The notes below the pieces were generated by a model that saw nothing but the letters and a program-made list of their open reading frames with translations, was not told the DNA's origin and did not search any database. Below are positions 36,711-48,700 of a stretch of DNA of 64,000 nt, piece after piece. Source of the stretch: Apoda limacodes (Eukaryota > Arthropoda > Insecta > Lepidoptera > Limacodidae); NCBI GenBank assembly GCA_946406115.1, contig OX291544.1, positions 28,599,521 through 28,663,520 on the forward strand, given 5' to 3'. The position numbers were made by a program, and so were the translations under genes. Position 1 is the stretch's first letter; every line of letters begins with the position of its first letter.

Positions 36711-39700
36711 GTATAAAAGTAAACAATAACATATAAAACAAATATATATGTACAATATTTATTGTTATTACGGTAAATATAAAGGAGAAAAACAATTTTT
36801 TTATTATAAATGTAATTGAACTACGAAAGGATTAAGCACGTTTAATTTTAGGGTTACGATGTGTACCGAAACGTTGAGTGATAAGAATTAGTATTGTGAG
36901 TAGAAGTTCTTAATAGTTAATTCGCGAAGTTTCTAAAACTGCGTGAGCAATAAAAATTAAACCGTTTTTTTAAGTTTTCTTTTAATTATTATTCTGGATT
37001 TAGTTAATAATAACGTAAAACACACGTATACCTGTATAAACGAATTGTAAACACTCAAGCTAACTAAATTGTAGGCAAGTAATGTCATAATTATCTAAAT
37101 TAAAGGTTTAAAAATCTTACTGGTGTCTTATTCCATAAGCTTTTTTTTAAAAAAAATACTACTTGTTTGATTTTTTTCCTCGGGAAATACCTTTCTCATG
37201 AGAGAACTTTAAGAGGGTTCGAGACTATTGTTTCAGAAGTCAAAGTTTTGCGTGTCAAATTTAGGCTCAAATGTTGTGAAAAATTTGTGTAATTTCGTTA
37301 TTAAACAACGAACATGAACCCTAGATCTTAGGTCAAGCGACCCGAGTAATGGAAAAACTAGTGGATCCACGACGTAGATACATTCTCCCACACAAAGGAT
37401 TTATAATAAGGTTGCCGACATACGACTCGGATAAGTATGTACTTAGTCTTGTGTCCTCGAAACAAGGTTTTCTACTCGGAGCATTACCCTCAAGGAATGA
37501 TTTATTCATGGAACAATGTGAAAATGTTTAACATAAACCTACAACAAGACTATCAAACAAAAGCAGATATATTTTTTTAACACAATCAGGATGGTTTAAT
37601 TCAATTGATGTATAAAAAATAGGACATTTGTATTAAGGGTGGGCAGGAGAAAATAACTAACCAGAGGCTGTTTAGAAGCCCAAGGACGAACGCACCGGGT
37701 GGTACAAAATTAAATGTTAAGCACAGTGTTTTTCACACATTTGCGAGTAAATAAATTAACATATAAAGTGAATAAATAAATAAACTCAGCAAAATTTAAT
37801 TGAAATTACATCACCGCTAGATATCTAGAGAATTTATACATTAAAAAGTTTTGGCTGTAGTGAAAACTTGTGATTGCACGCTTGTAGTGTGCATGTAGTT
37901 CATATTTTGAACAGACAGTTTTTATAGAATAGGCGCGTCTTTACCGCCCGTGAGTTCTATGAACGGCCGCTCGCTTTGCTTTGAGAAAAACGAGAGCAAA
38001 GAAAACACCCGTCGGTGTAATTAAGGTCTTAGCACTCGCTTAGCCTGCGCGTAGGTAATGGGTCTGTTTACCAGCAAGTGTGATGAAAAAATACTCAAGA
38101 TGTTATTTAGTAATATTTGAAAATTAAATACACGTTTTGTATCATTTTCAGCTATATGATTAATAAAATAATAAGTGAAAACAGTAAACTTTTAGCATGA
38201 ATTTCGACACATTTAGTAGTTTTGAATCCTTAACCATAAATAAACTTACAAAATATATATTATTATAATAAACTTAACCTCATATTAATTAATAATTATA
38301 ATTAATAATACAATTGCGAATAATGAAAAATAGAAATCTTAAAATAAATTTCATCTTATTTTCGTATTTTTAATTAAGAAAATAAAAGCTCCTAAAATTA
38401 TAATGAAAATAACCGCAAAAGCTGAAGAAGTTTGAGTCTATAAAGAAAATTACACCACTATTTTTTTTTTGTTTATGTCAAATGTTTTACGCATATGAAC
38501 CTAGCATAAAGTTTTAACACATATTTTTTTTAACAAACATTTTAAGATAAACTTGACCTTGGCCCTGACAGCAACTGTGATGATTATCATAATTATTATT
38601 GTTATCTGTGTAGTTTAATACCAGTTCAATTTTACTAGCAATTTTTTGTAATTTTTTCCGCCTTTTCGTAGGTTTGGTCATAACTTCAAATAAATATGCT
38701 AATTCTTTACATACACATATAACGACCATTTTGCACATATTATATATCTTCATAATAATATATGTGTGTATGTATGTATATATTGCAAATGCAAAAGTCA
38801 GTCGTGATTGAACAAAATCAGTGATTGAAGAAAGAAAATGTTTAATAATGTGTAATAATAATAATAGTGCCAATATTATTAAACTAGTTTTAAAAAGAAT
38901 AAAAAGTTTATAAGATTATAAGAATAAATACTAAATATAAGATTTTTTTATTTTTTTTATACTACTAAGGTGGCAAACAAGCCTACGGTCCACCTGATGG
39001 TAAGCGGTTACCGTAGCCTATGGACGCTTGCAACACCAGTGTTGAGGACTGTATGAATATAGACGAATAAAAGGCACTGGCGAAGGATAAATTTGAGTAA
39101 AACACCGAAAATCTGTTAAATGAATTGACTGTAGGTCAAAGGCGAACGCACGAGTAGCTCCGGTGAGGCTATCGAAAGACGACTGACGCTTGGATCGCAT
39201 CTAATGTCTGCTGTGCCTTGTATCTTGCCACGCACTTGAGCTACCTTCAAGTCTTTTTAATAACCAAAAAGATTACATACTATTTTACATGATAGACATA
39301 GGTACATACATTCAGTATATATAAAATTAAGAGTAGGTATATATGTGTGAGTGATCGCGTGTCGTCTACAGTCTCCCCCCAGTGTCGGCCTGGCGACACT
39401 CATCTGCCTGTGGTAACCGTGCGACACGTGTGGCTGGTCTTTGCAGAATGTTAGTGCGTGTCTGAACATCCACTACTCTCACCCGGCCATCACTGCCTGG
39501 GTAAGTTTGAATTACCCTTCCCATAGGCCACAAATTTCTGGGAGAGTTGGGGTCAGCAATAAAAACTAAGTCGCCATCTTGTAGTGGAGTTGTTTCCTCC
39601 GTCCACTTTTGTCGAGGCAAAAGTGAGGGAAGAACTTCCTTGACCCACCTACTCCAAAAAAGGTCGGCTAGGCGTTGTGCTTTGCGCCACTGCTTCCTTA

Positions 39701-42700
39701 CGTAGAGGTCTCCGTCATTGAACTCACCCGGGACCGGAAGACAAGATGAAGAACCAAGCAAAAAATGGTTAGGAGTTAGTGCTTCGTCGGAGTCAGGATC
39801 AACAGAGACATGAGTTAAGGGTCTACTGTTGACCATAGCTTCGATTTCCGCAAGCAACGTAGTCAGTGTCTCTTCCGCTGGCTCTCTTTCTTTTAAGACT
39901 ACTTTGAGTGCCGTTTTAACGCTACGTATGAGACGCTCCCAGGCCCCCCCCATATGAGGGCTTACTGGACTTATGAAGTGCCATTGCACTCCATAATTTG
40001 TAGTAAACTCGTTGAGGTGTCCCTGGTCGAGCTCGTCGAAAGACCTTTTGAGTTCTGTCTCGGCCCCTCTTAGGTTAGTTCCGTTATCCGAGAAAATCTT
40101 AGTGGGCCACCCTCTTCTGGAGGCCATTCGACGGAGCGCCATAATAAGTGAGTCTGTCGACAGTGAAGCCACCAACTCGATATGTATGGCGCGGACAGTA
40201 AGACACGTAAAAAGAACACCGTATCTTTTTTCTTTACGACGTCCTATTTTCACGGTCATCGGTCCAAACAAATCGACTCCACAGAAAAAGAAGGGTCTTT
40301 GGTGATGTGATAGCCGTGCTTCTGGAAGGTCCCCAAGTCTTGGCGGCTGTGGATTTACTTTACGCAATCTACAGTAGAGACATCTAGTCGCTACAGTGCG
40401 GACAGTAGGACGCAGTTTGATAAGCCAATATCTTTGTCGTATCTCATTGACTACCATTTCATTACAGCCATGCGCTGCACGTTCGTGATAATGCTTGACA
40501 ATGAGCCTAGCTATAGGATCACGACCGTCCAAAATGATTGGTCTCTTTACGGGCAAGTCAATGTCTTTAGTTGCGTCGATACGACCTTGAACCTTCAGAA
40601 TTCCGTCTTCTAACACCGGTGTCAAAGTGCGCAGCCGACTGTCGCGGGACACTGCTTTATTTTGTTTCAGCAACTTAATCTCTGAACTAAAACACAGCTC
40701 TTGAGAGTGTCGCAACAGTAATACTTCCGCTTTACGCATTAATGAGATATCGATGGTACGTACATTACGCTTGCTACATTTTTCTACAAACAATAAGACA
40801 GTAGCGGTGGACCGGAGCAGCCTTAGCCAAGACGAGAAGCGACTTGGATCAGGAATAGGTAAGTTTGATATATTTTTGTTACTTATATTGTATGAGGTAA
40901 GTACATTTTTCGTTTCTAATTTATTAATATTATCTTTATTGTTTGTGGTTTCAGGTTCCGAAGGCCAGCAGCTCTCAGGTTGACGAAGAAACTCCGGCCC
41001 CAAAAACCACTCGCAGTCATCAGTCAATTGATAGTTATTACTTTTAGTGGCAATATCTGCAATATTTATTTCAGATGGCACGTAGCGCCACTCGCTCGGT
41101 GTGCATAATGAGTCGATTTTCGATGTTTATGGGTCTACCTACACTATTAATGTTAAAATTGTTATTCAGTCAACCTGGAAGTTAGGTATAGGTTGGGATC
41201 AACAGATTAGCGACGAAATGTTTTCTATATTTAAAAGTTCTATATTAACATTAATAGTGTAGGTAGACCCATAAACATCGAAAATCGACATAACAATTTT
41301 TAATAACTCCCGTTTTGTTGGTTTTTGTTTACCGCTTTTGTTTAAACTTAAGCAATCCGTACTCGGATACCATAACAAACCTAAAGTGCGTTCAAATAAA
41401 CTGTCTCCTTGAAAATTCAACCCTATACTAGCGCGACTTAAGGTTTCTGTTGGCGCGGACTCGCACACAGCGGGATCGTTCGACGTCCAGTTAACAATGT
41501 CGAATCCACCTTGCTTGTGTATGTATGTTATCTCTTTAATGGCTTTAATGGCATCTTGCCTTGTAGTGAAAGAGTCAACATAATCGTCACAATAGTGATT
41601 TTTCATTATAGCTTGGACTGAATCAGGCATGGTCTCTCTAAAGCGTTCGGCGTTTTTGTTTTTAATATATTGGGCAACAAAGGGTGAACAATTAGCGCCA
41701 AATATTAGAGAGGTCATTGCGTAATGCTTGATTTTACCATCGGATTGCGACAAAAAACGCAACGCGTGCTGATCTTCAGATCTAATTTTTACACGGAGAA
41801 ACATATCACGTATATCGGATGTTATACCTATTTTATTTTCGCGATATCTAAGCATGATACCTAAAAGGGATTCTAGTAAGTCAGGCCCTTGATATAAATA
41901 GCTATTGAGACAAAGACTATTTGTACAGGCGGCGGCATCGAAAACTAAGCGTAACTTTTTTTTATTTACGTTATCGACACCAAAATGAGGTAAATACCAT
42001 ATACGGGGCCCAGATTCATTTAAATTAAGCTCGCGAGCATAATTGTTAGAGAGAAGGTGACTAATCCTCTCACTATATCTCTCAGCGAAGCCTTCTTTTT
42101 TAGCCATTTTACGAATAATTGACCTTAAGCGCAGTAAGGCAGTAGGGTAAGAGTGCGGCATCTGGGCACTGCTCTTCCATGGGAGCCCGACCTCCCAGGA
42201 GCCGTTTATTAATCGTGCAGTGTTATCTAGAATCTCAATTGCCAGGACATCATCCCGATTCTGTCGCGGCGGCATGTTACTCACACCTAATGCATCGACG
42301 CAAAAATATTTACGAACAATTTCGCTCAAGTTGGTTGGGCAGTCAACATTACCTTGGCATTGTAGTGACGATGGCGATGACTCACACATGGTAACAGAGT
42401 TAACAAGTAACGTATCCTCGTTATTTTGTGCGTGCGAGCTATCGGTACAAATAAAATGTTGACTATGCAAACGAGATAACAAATAATTAGTTGATAAGGT
42501 AGACATAAGGCCGTGCACACACCATCCTACAGGAGTTAAAGTTGCGTAAGGTTCATTTTTTTTACCACTTATTAATTGTAAGGGTTTAATCAAGTCATAA
42601 TTATCTTGACCGATTAGAATTTTAGGTTTACAATTATTTAAATCAAACTTTTAACATGTTCTGATTAGGTAGACTTAATTCGTTGATTTTTTGTGCATGA

Positions 42701-45700
42701 AATTCTAAGAAATTATTAGTTTTAAAGCCACTTATTTTACAACTTACAGTCTCTGAGGTACAAACTATTTCATTGCTGTTCCATGCTCCACGCATACGAA
42801 GTTGCTTCTTTTGTCCGTCTAGTCCGATCGAGTTAGCGATATCGCTAGAAATTAACGATATAGTGGCTCCGTCGTCGAGGAGCGCGTACGTTGTGACCGA
42901 GCCTTTAGGGCCGCGCAATACAACTGGTACTATTTTAAGCATAATTATAGAATCGCACACTGATATTGTATTCGTGACCGTTTCACTATTATTTTCGCTT
43001 AAATCTACACTAGCACTTTCGTCTATGTTTTTGCTAACACTATGTACGTTCGCAGCCTCTGCCTGCGCCGACGACGTTGACGTGCCCGGCCAGTGCAGCA
43101 GCTCATGGTGAGGAAGGCCACACTGTTCCACCTCGCAGTTAGCAGCAGGGCATTCTTCCCGCGTATGTTTAGCTATCAGACATTTATGACATAAGTGATG
43201 GCTTCTTACGAAGCGCCAGCGATCCTTTCTAAGCGCCCTCTTAAACTTCGTGCAACTGGGTAGCGTGTGATAGTTAGACCCGCGACAAAACATACATTTT
43301 TTTTTTTGTCCGATTTTGTCGACTCCACGAGTAAAATTTCTCTTGTATCTTGTGTTTTGCGATCGTCTTGTTTTCTATAGTTAGAAATGTGGCTAATTCC
43401 CGCCATTGATGCTTTGGTAGCCTCCTCGTATAAGAAGTTAGAAAACAATTCGAGCTTCGGTTTATTTGCACTTTGATAATTAAAGGCGTAGTCAGCCCAC
43501 TTGGTTAAAAGGCTCGTCGGGCATTTGGCAACCACTGCTGTTATCAGTTCCGGGCTGCGTAGGTAGTCATACTGCTGAATAGCTTGAGCAGCTGCCACGT
43601 AATTTTTTATTTTAATAGAAAAGTTTACGAGCTCATTATGGTAAGCTGGTGGCAGCGGTGGCAGCTTCTTTAGCTGGCTAGTTATCTTAGTAATTATAGT
43701 TTCTGGCCTACCGTACCGGAGTTCTAGGGAGTCCATTATCTGGGTAGCTGGAGTGTTTCCTATGAGCAGTGAAGAGACGGTTTCCTTTGCTTCACCGCGT
43801 AAGCAATTACATAAGCGGCCGATGTTCTCATCGTCACTGAAACTGCACAATCTTGTGGATTCTGTGTAAGCTTTTTTGAAAGTTAACCACTCCATCGGAT
43901 CGCCGTAAAAGGGCGGCAACTCTTTATCAGTGCCGATGCGAGATACCAACTGCTTATTGTATAAATCAGAAGTGGTTGTGGTGATCGCATCCTTAAGTGC
44001 ACAGGCAAGGAGCTGAATGTCGGTAGGCGCGGGGGGGGCGGTGGCCGCCGCTGCCTTGTGCTGTGACCCGCTGCGTGACATGGCTGCGCTGCATACAATC
44101 ATCCACTTTGTGTTCTAGGTCACTGAAATTGGACGCGGTACTACGGCGGCTTCTATTAGATCGCTGCTCCTCGAGCTCGGCGATGTCGGTGGCTATCTGC
44201 TTCTCAATTAGCTCATTTTGTAGCTGAATCTTAGCTTGAGCAGCTTTTAATTCGAGTCGTTTCTTTTGAGCGGTAAATTTGGCCTCACTGGAACGGCCAT
44301 TGGAAGCTGAAGGCACCCGCGGGGCGAAATTTCCGAGGGGCGCCGGTGCCGTAGACGAAGCCGGGGGTGAGACAAGCGTTGCGGGCTCCGCCGCCGAGTT
44401 CGACGGCAGGACCATGAGCGACTCCATGGCGACTTCCGTCTTGACACTCCCTGATCCAAGAACCCGGTTGGTTCCTTTTTGTATGGCAAGTTCCATTGCG
44501 TCGCGTGAACGTGACGCGGCAACACAACGCGGAGGCGTCGAAAACATTCCTAAGTTTCAGATTTTCGCGACTTATCACTGTTCATTTGGTTCGTGGGACC
44601 ACTTTGTTGAGAACTGTATGAATATAGATGAATAAAAGGCACTGGCGAAGAATAAATTTGAGTAAAACACCGAAAATCTGTTAAATGAATTGACTGTAGG
44701 TCAAAGGCGAACGCACGAGTAGCTCCGGTGAGGCTATCGAAAGACGACTGACGCGTGGATCGCATCTAATATCTGCTGTGCCTTGTATCTTGCCACGCAC
44801 TTGAGCTACCTTCAAGTCTTTTTAATAACCAAAAAGATTACATACTATTTTACATGATAGACATAGGTACATACATTCAGTATATATAAAATTAAGAGTA
44901 GGTATATATGTGTGAGTGATCGCGTGTCGTCTACAACCAGGGGCATCACTCGCTCGTTGCCGACCCTTCAGAAATCTAATAACTTCTTTTTTGAAGAACC
45001 CCATACTGATAAGATAAATTAATTTATTTAAATTTTAGTGATTACAGTATTTTAGTCACAAAAGTTGTATCTAAGCGAAAGCTTAAAATTTTCAAAAAAA
45101 ACCAAGTTACTCGATTTTGTAAGAATATTCTAAGTGTTGTTGGTGCATAACCTAAATTAAACTAGTGAACTATGTTTCCTGTATATACAAGTATTTCGCA
45201 GTTTCTGGAGCATTACTTACGTCTCTTCCGTTTAACAACCAAGTGAGGTTGGCTGGTGGATCTGCAGGTGGAGATGTGCACTGAGCACGCAGAGAATCTC
45301 CTGATGCGTACCATCCTTTTTCAGCTTTTAGTGACGGCTTCTCTGAAGGCAATTCTAGTAAATAAAAAAAAAACTTTTAAAATTGCTGTCAATTTTATTG
45401 TCTCGAGTAATATTTGGATAATTTAATATTTGTCATAGTTTTTTCATTCAAAACTAAATTGTGAAAATGAACTGTTCCAGAATTAAAATTAAGAAAAGAA
45501 ACACTTCAATAGTGTTACTTGGTACACATAATAAACAATTTATCGCCTTTTTAATAGAGAAACTTAGAAATCCTTGAAGAGATTATGAAAAAAAAAACTA
45601 GTAGTTAACACGTACGTAAGATATTAAAAAAAAACTGGCCAAGTGCGAGCGCACCGAGGGTTCCGTACCTACCAGCATTTAGTAATTTATAACTAAAACA

Positions 45701-48700
45701 CAAACAGAAACAGAAAGTTTGCCGCTAAGCAGTCACCCATCCAATTACTGACCAAACCAGACGCTGTTTAACTTTAAATATCGTTTCCTTAAAACAAATA
45801 TGTTACTGTTTCGCTGAATAATAACTAGATATCGTTTTGTAACTGTGATTTAAATGGTGAATGGCTCGGGCCCGTCTCACACTTGGCCGATTTTAATTAT
45901 TTGTTGTTATACTTAAGAGCTTACACACACTACGATCCCTGCCAATTTTTAATGTGTTACTGTTTTTACGATAGAGTGACTAGATTATAAGTTTGTACGT
46001 AAATATTGTTATTAATTTAGTAAGTGTTAGTATTCACAAAGTTTTAATTTTATTTGTCTGTAATGTTACATGGTTCATAAACGTATATTTAATAACTGTT
46101 TACAGAAGTACCATCTAAGTACCTTTTGATGGAATTTGTACGAAATTTTTACTAATCCGACTACATTTTTAAGTTGGTAGACTACATATTACTCATTGAG
46201 TTGTAAAGCCTATTTAGCTATTATAGTTTTCTTTTAAATTTCGTTATATATGCTATTCCCATATTCTTTCACGCACCCAAGAACAGCGATTTAGCTGGCA
46301 GGGGGGGGGGAGACACTGGGCACTAACCCTATATTACCTAACCTAAATTAGCACTTTAAAGCATATGATTTCGCAAACGCATCGCTGAATCTATTCTAGG
46401 TCGTTTAGCAAAGCCGAGAACAGACAGACCAACGGACATGGCGAAACTAGATACAAGGGTTCCTTGTTGACTAAGAAACCAAAAAATAGATGTACACAGT
46501 AAAATTTTGTAATTTTTTTTTTTTTATTGTTAAATAACAAAAGTACACTTCTTGCCTTTAAAGATGTTAACAATAGTATCTAACTGCACTTATTTGTACA
46601 TAGACATATCGCCTTAGTAACAATATGTTCATTTTTTAAGAAAGGAACAAAATTATTAATTTTAATAAAATCTGTACCCTTAAATGCCTTTGACAAAAAA
46701 TAAACAGTTCCCCATTTGAACGATTTTCAAAATGACATAATATTACCTACACGGTAACTCTTGATATTCATTTGGTACATTTTGTGTAAAGTATACACAT
46801 CGCAACAATTTCAAACGGTGACATCCAGGCCCCAGTGACCTTATAAAATAAATACCACTTTTACCGTAAATAAACATTTTAAATTGGTTTAATATGGTTA
46901 ATAATGTATGTACATATATTTTAACGGTTTTTATCTTCAGTAGGGGGCGGCCAGCGGCTGAATACACACCCACATATGCAATAATCGCAACACAGCATCT
47001 GATCTGACACGTCGTATTATTCTTAGTTCCTAATGATCTATAAAATTTGGAGGATAATTGATTGGGGACAAATATTATTATGTTAAAATTAAAAGATATC
47101 TCGATTTGGAATAATATTAATGCACGTACCGAGGGGGGGGGGGGGATGCTGGAGGGGCAGCTTCCTGCTGCATTGAGCTTACACTATACTAGAGGAGTTA
47201 CCGCACTTGTGCTTGTTTCCCAAGATAATCACAGCGTGTGGGCTACAGTTCACTTAGTCACTGGCTGAAATAACCATTCCCGCGTAAAGCACGTGACGTA
47301 GTTACTATTATTTGATCTGGCACGTGACGTTTTTCTTTAGTGTTAATATAATAGCTTAATATATTGATCTTATCCATATATTTAATTTAGCGTAAAAACT
47401 ATCATATTAGCTGGTTGCCCATACATAGTTGTGATGCTCTCTCTCTTCCTCTTCTAATCCCAAAGCTTGAATACTATTAAAGACTATGCATGTAATAGTA
47501 TTTAATTCACTCACCTTACCACCTAACCATTGTCGATATTCTGTTTTCTTTGGGTTTCATTTTAATTTGTATGCTTACAATTCCCAAGTACAATTTTATG
47601 TAGATTTAAAGTGATTTCTTTTTAATTTGACAATAAATGACAAATTTACAACATTATGATTTGACTATATTCATAGAACCGATTCCTAAATGATACCACA
47701 TAAATCAAAGAACTGGCAATAGTCCAATAAAATCGAATTTCTCCTCCGAGATAAATCTCACAAAATAAGCTGTCATTGGAGCGAGCGATAATAATAAATT
47801 CATTTTCGTAGAAATAACAAAATTTAGTGTGAAGTTTACTTTATAAGAAACAATAATTTAGCATTGACTATGTTAGTTTTCGTATTTATTTAGTGTCTGC
47901 GGAAGAGAAATAGAAGAAAAAAGAATAAAAAAATCATTTCAACGACTTTTCTGTTAATGTATTCAGTTTAGATATCTATCCTTTTATACAAATAAAGTAG
48001 TCTTGATAAACCGACTACTAAACGCAGAGCTAAAATTGCTACAATTTTGAAAATCAAACTTTAATAAAATACGTCATGAAATTATAGTAGTTCCCTTATT
48101 TTTCAAATTACCTATCGAATCGCTGGCCACCTCTTAAAACATTAAAGAACAGGTTTTCAACATGTTTAAATAGTTTATGATATAAAAGTATATTGGAAAT
48201 GGAGAAGCTGAAAAAGTGTGTGCAAAATCATTTTGTTTTTTAAAAATGGCTAAAGCAGGAATGAAAAACGAATAATACAAAATTGGCCAATTTTTCCTTT
48301 TGAGGTACGAAACCCTAAAAATTATAAACGAGGAAAATTTTGAGTGATAAAATGATTCTTTACTTTAGCCAGTGTTAATGGGTCACAAAATTTTATCTTA
48401 CTGTGAAGATTTCTAGAACTTGGGCAGTTGAGTAAAAAGTATTGTTATAGGAACCAACAAAATGACGTCCATAGTTAGAATAGTAAGTTTTTTGTTAGTT
48501 TTTACTTTGCTGAGATGAAGTTTGATGATACAACAATAATAATGATATCAAACTTACTTATTAGCTTAAATAACCAATAATATAGTTACATTCCATAAAT
48601 GTAGTTATATTCCATACAGTATACATGGATGGCATTTGTTTTGTCTACGTTTAGGTACCATTTCTCTAGAATCAAATCATCCAGGATGATAAGTCGCTTA

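Larger units (their letters stand above)
39040..44935 (-). mobile_element. BEL/Pao LTR retrotransposon, full length but defective
   Basis: Two 331-bp LTRs (39040-39370 and 44605-44935) begin TG and end CA and are flanked by the 5-base duplication ACCAG (39035-39039, 44936-44940). Read on the minus strand the order is LTR, primer site, gag, zinc knuckle, protease, RT, integrase, polypurine tract, LTR. The LTRs differ at about five positions by eye, so the insertion is fairly recent. There is no envelope gene. It is defective through at least three frame breaks and a rearrangement that deletes the RNase H region. It lies in a beat intron. Confidence 0.93.
38937..45015 (-). mobile_element. 5'-truncated Jockey copy, split by a BEL insertion
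   Basis: The left part (38944-39039) has a poly-A tail read on the minus strand and the 3' end also seen at 13425-13500. The right part (44941-45008) continues it ('gggcatcactcgctcgttgccgacccttcagaa'). Together they make about 165 bases of a Jockey 3' end. The 7-base target duplication ATAAGAT lies at 38937-38943 and 45009-45015. The BEL element sits between the halves. Confidence 0.85.

Noticed and set aside
37349..37531. 60-codon plus-strand frame
   Set aside because: Opposite strand to the beat gene, no motif and no start context.
38514..38873. 119-codon minus-strand frame with hydrophobic start
   Set aside because: Low-complexity Asn/His/Gln content and microsatellite-derived sequence; not convincing as a secreted protein.
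45170..45352. Unspliced beat frame ending after YLYIQET
   Set aside because: A strong GTAAGT donor inside it and matching phase downstream favour splicing at 45221.
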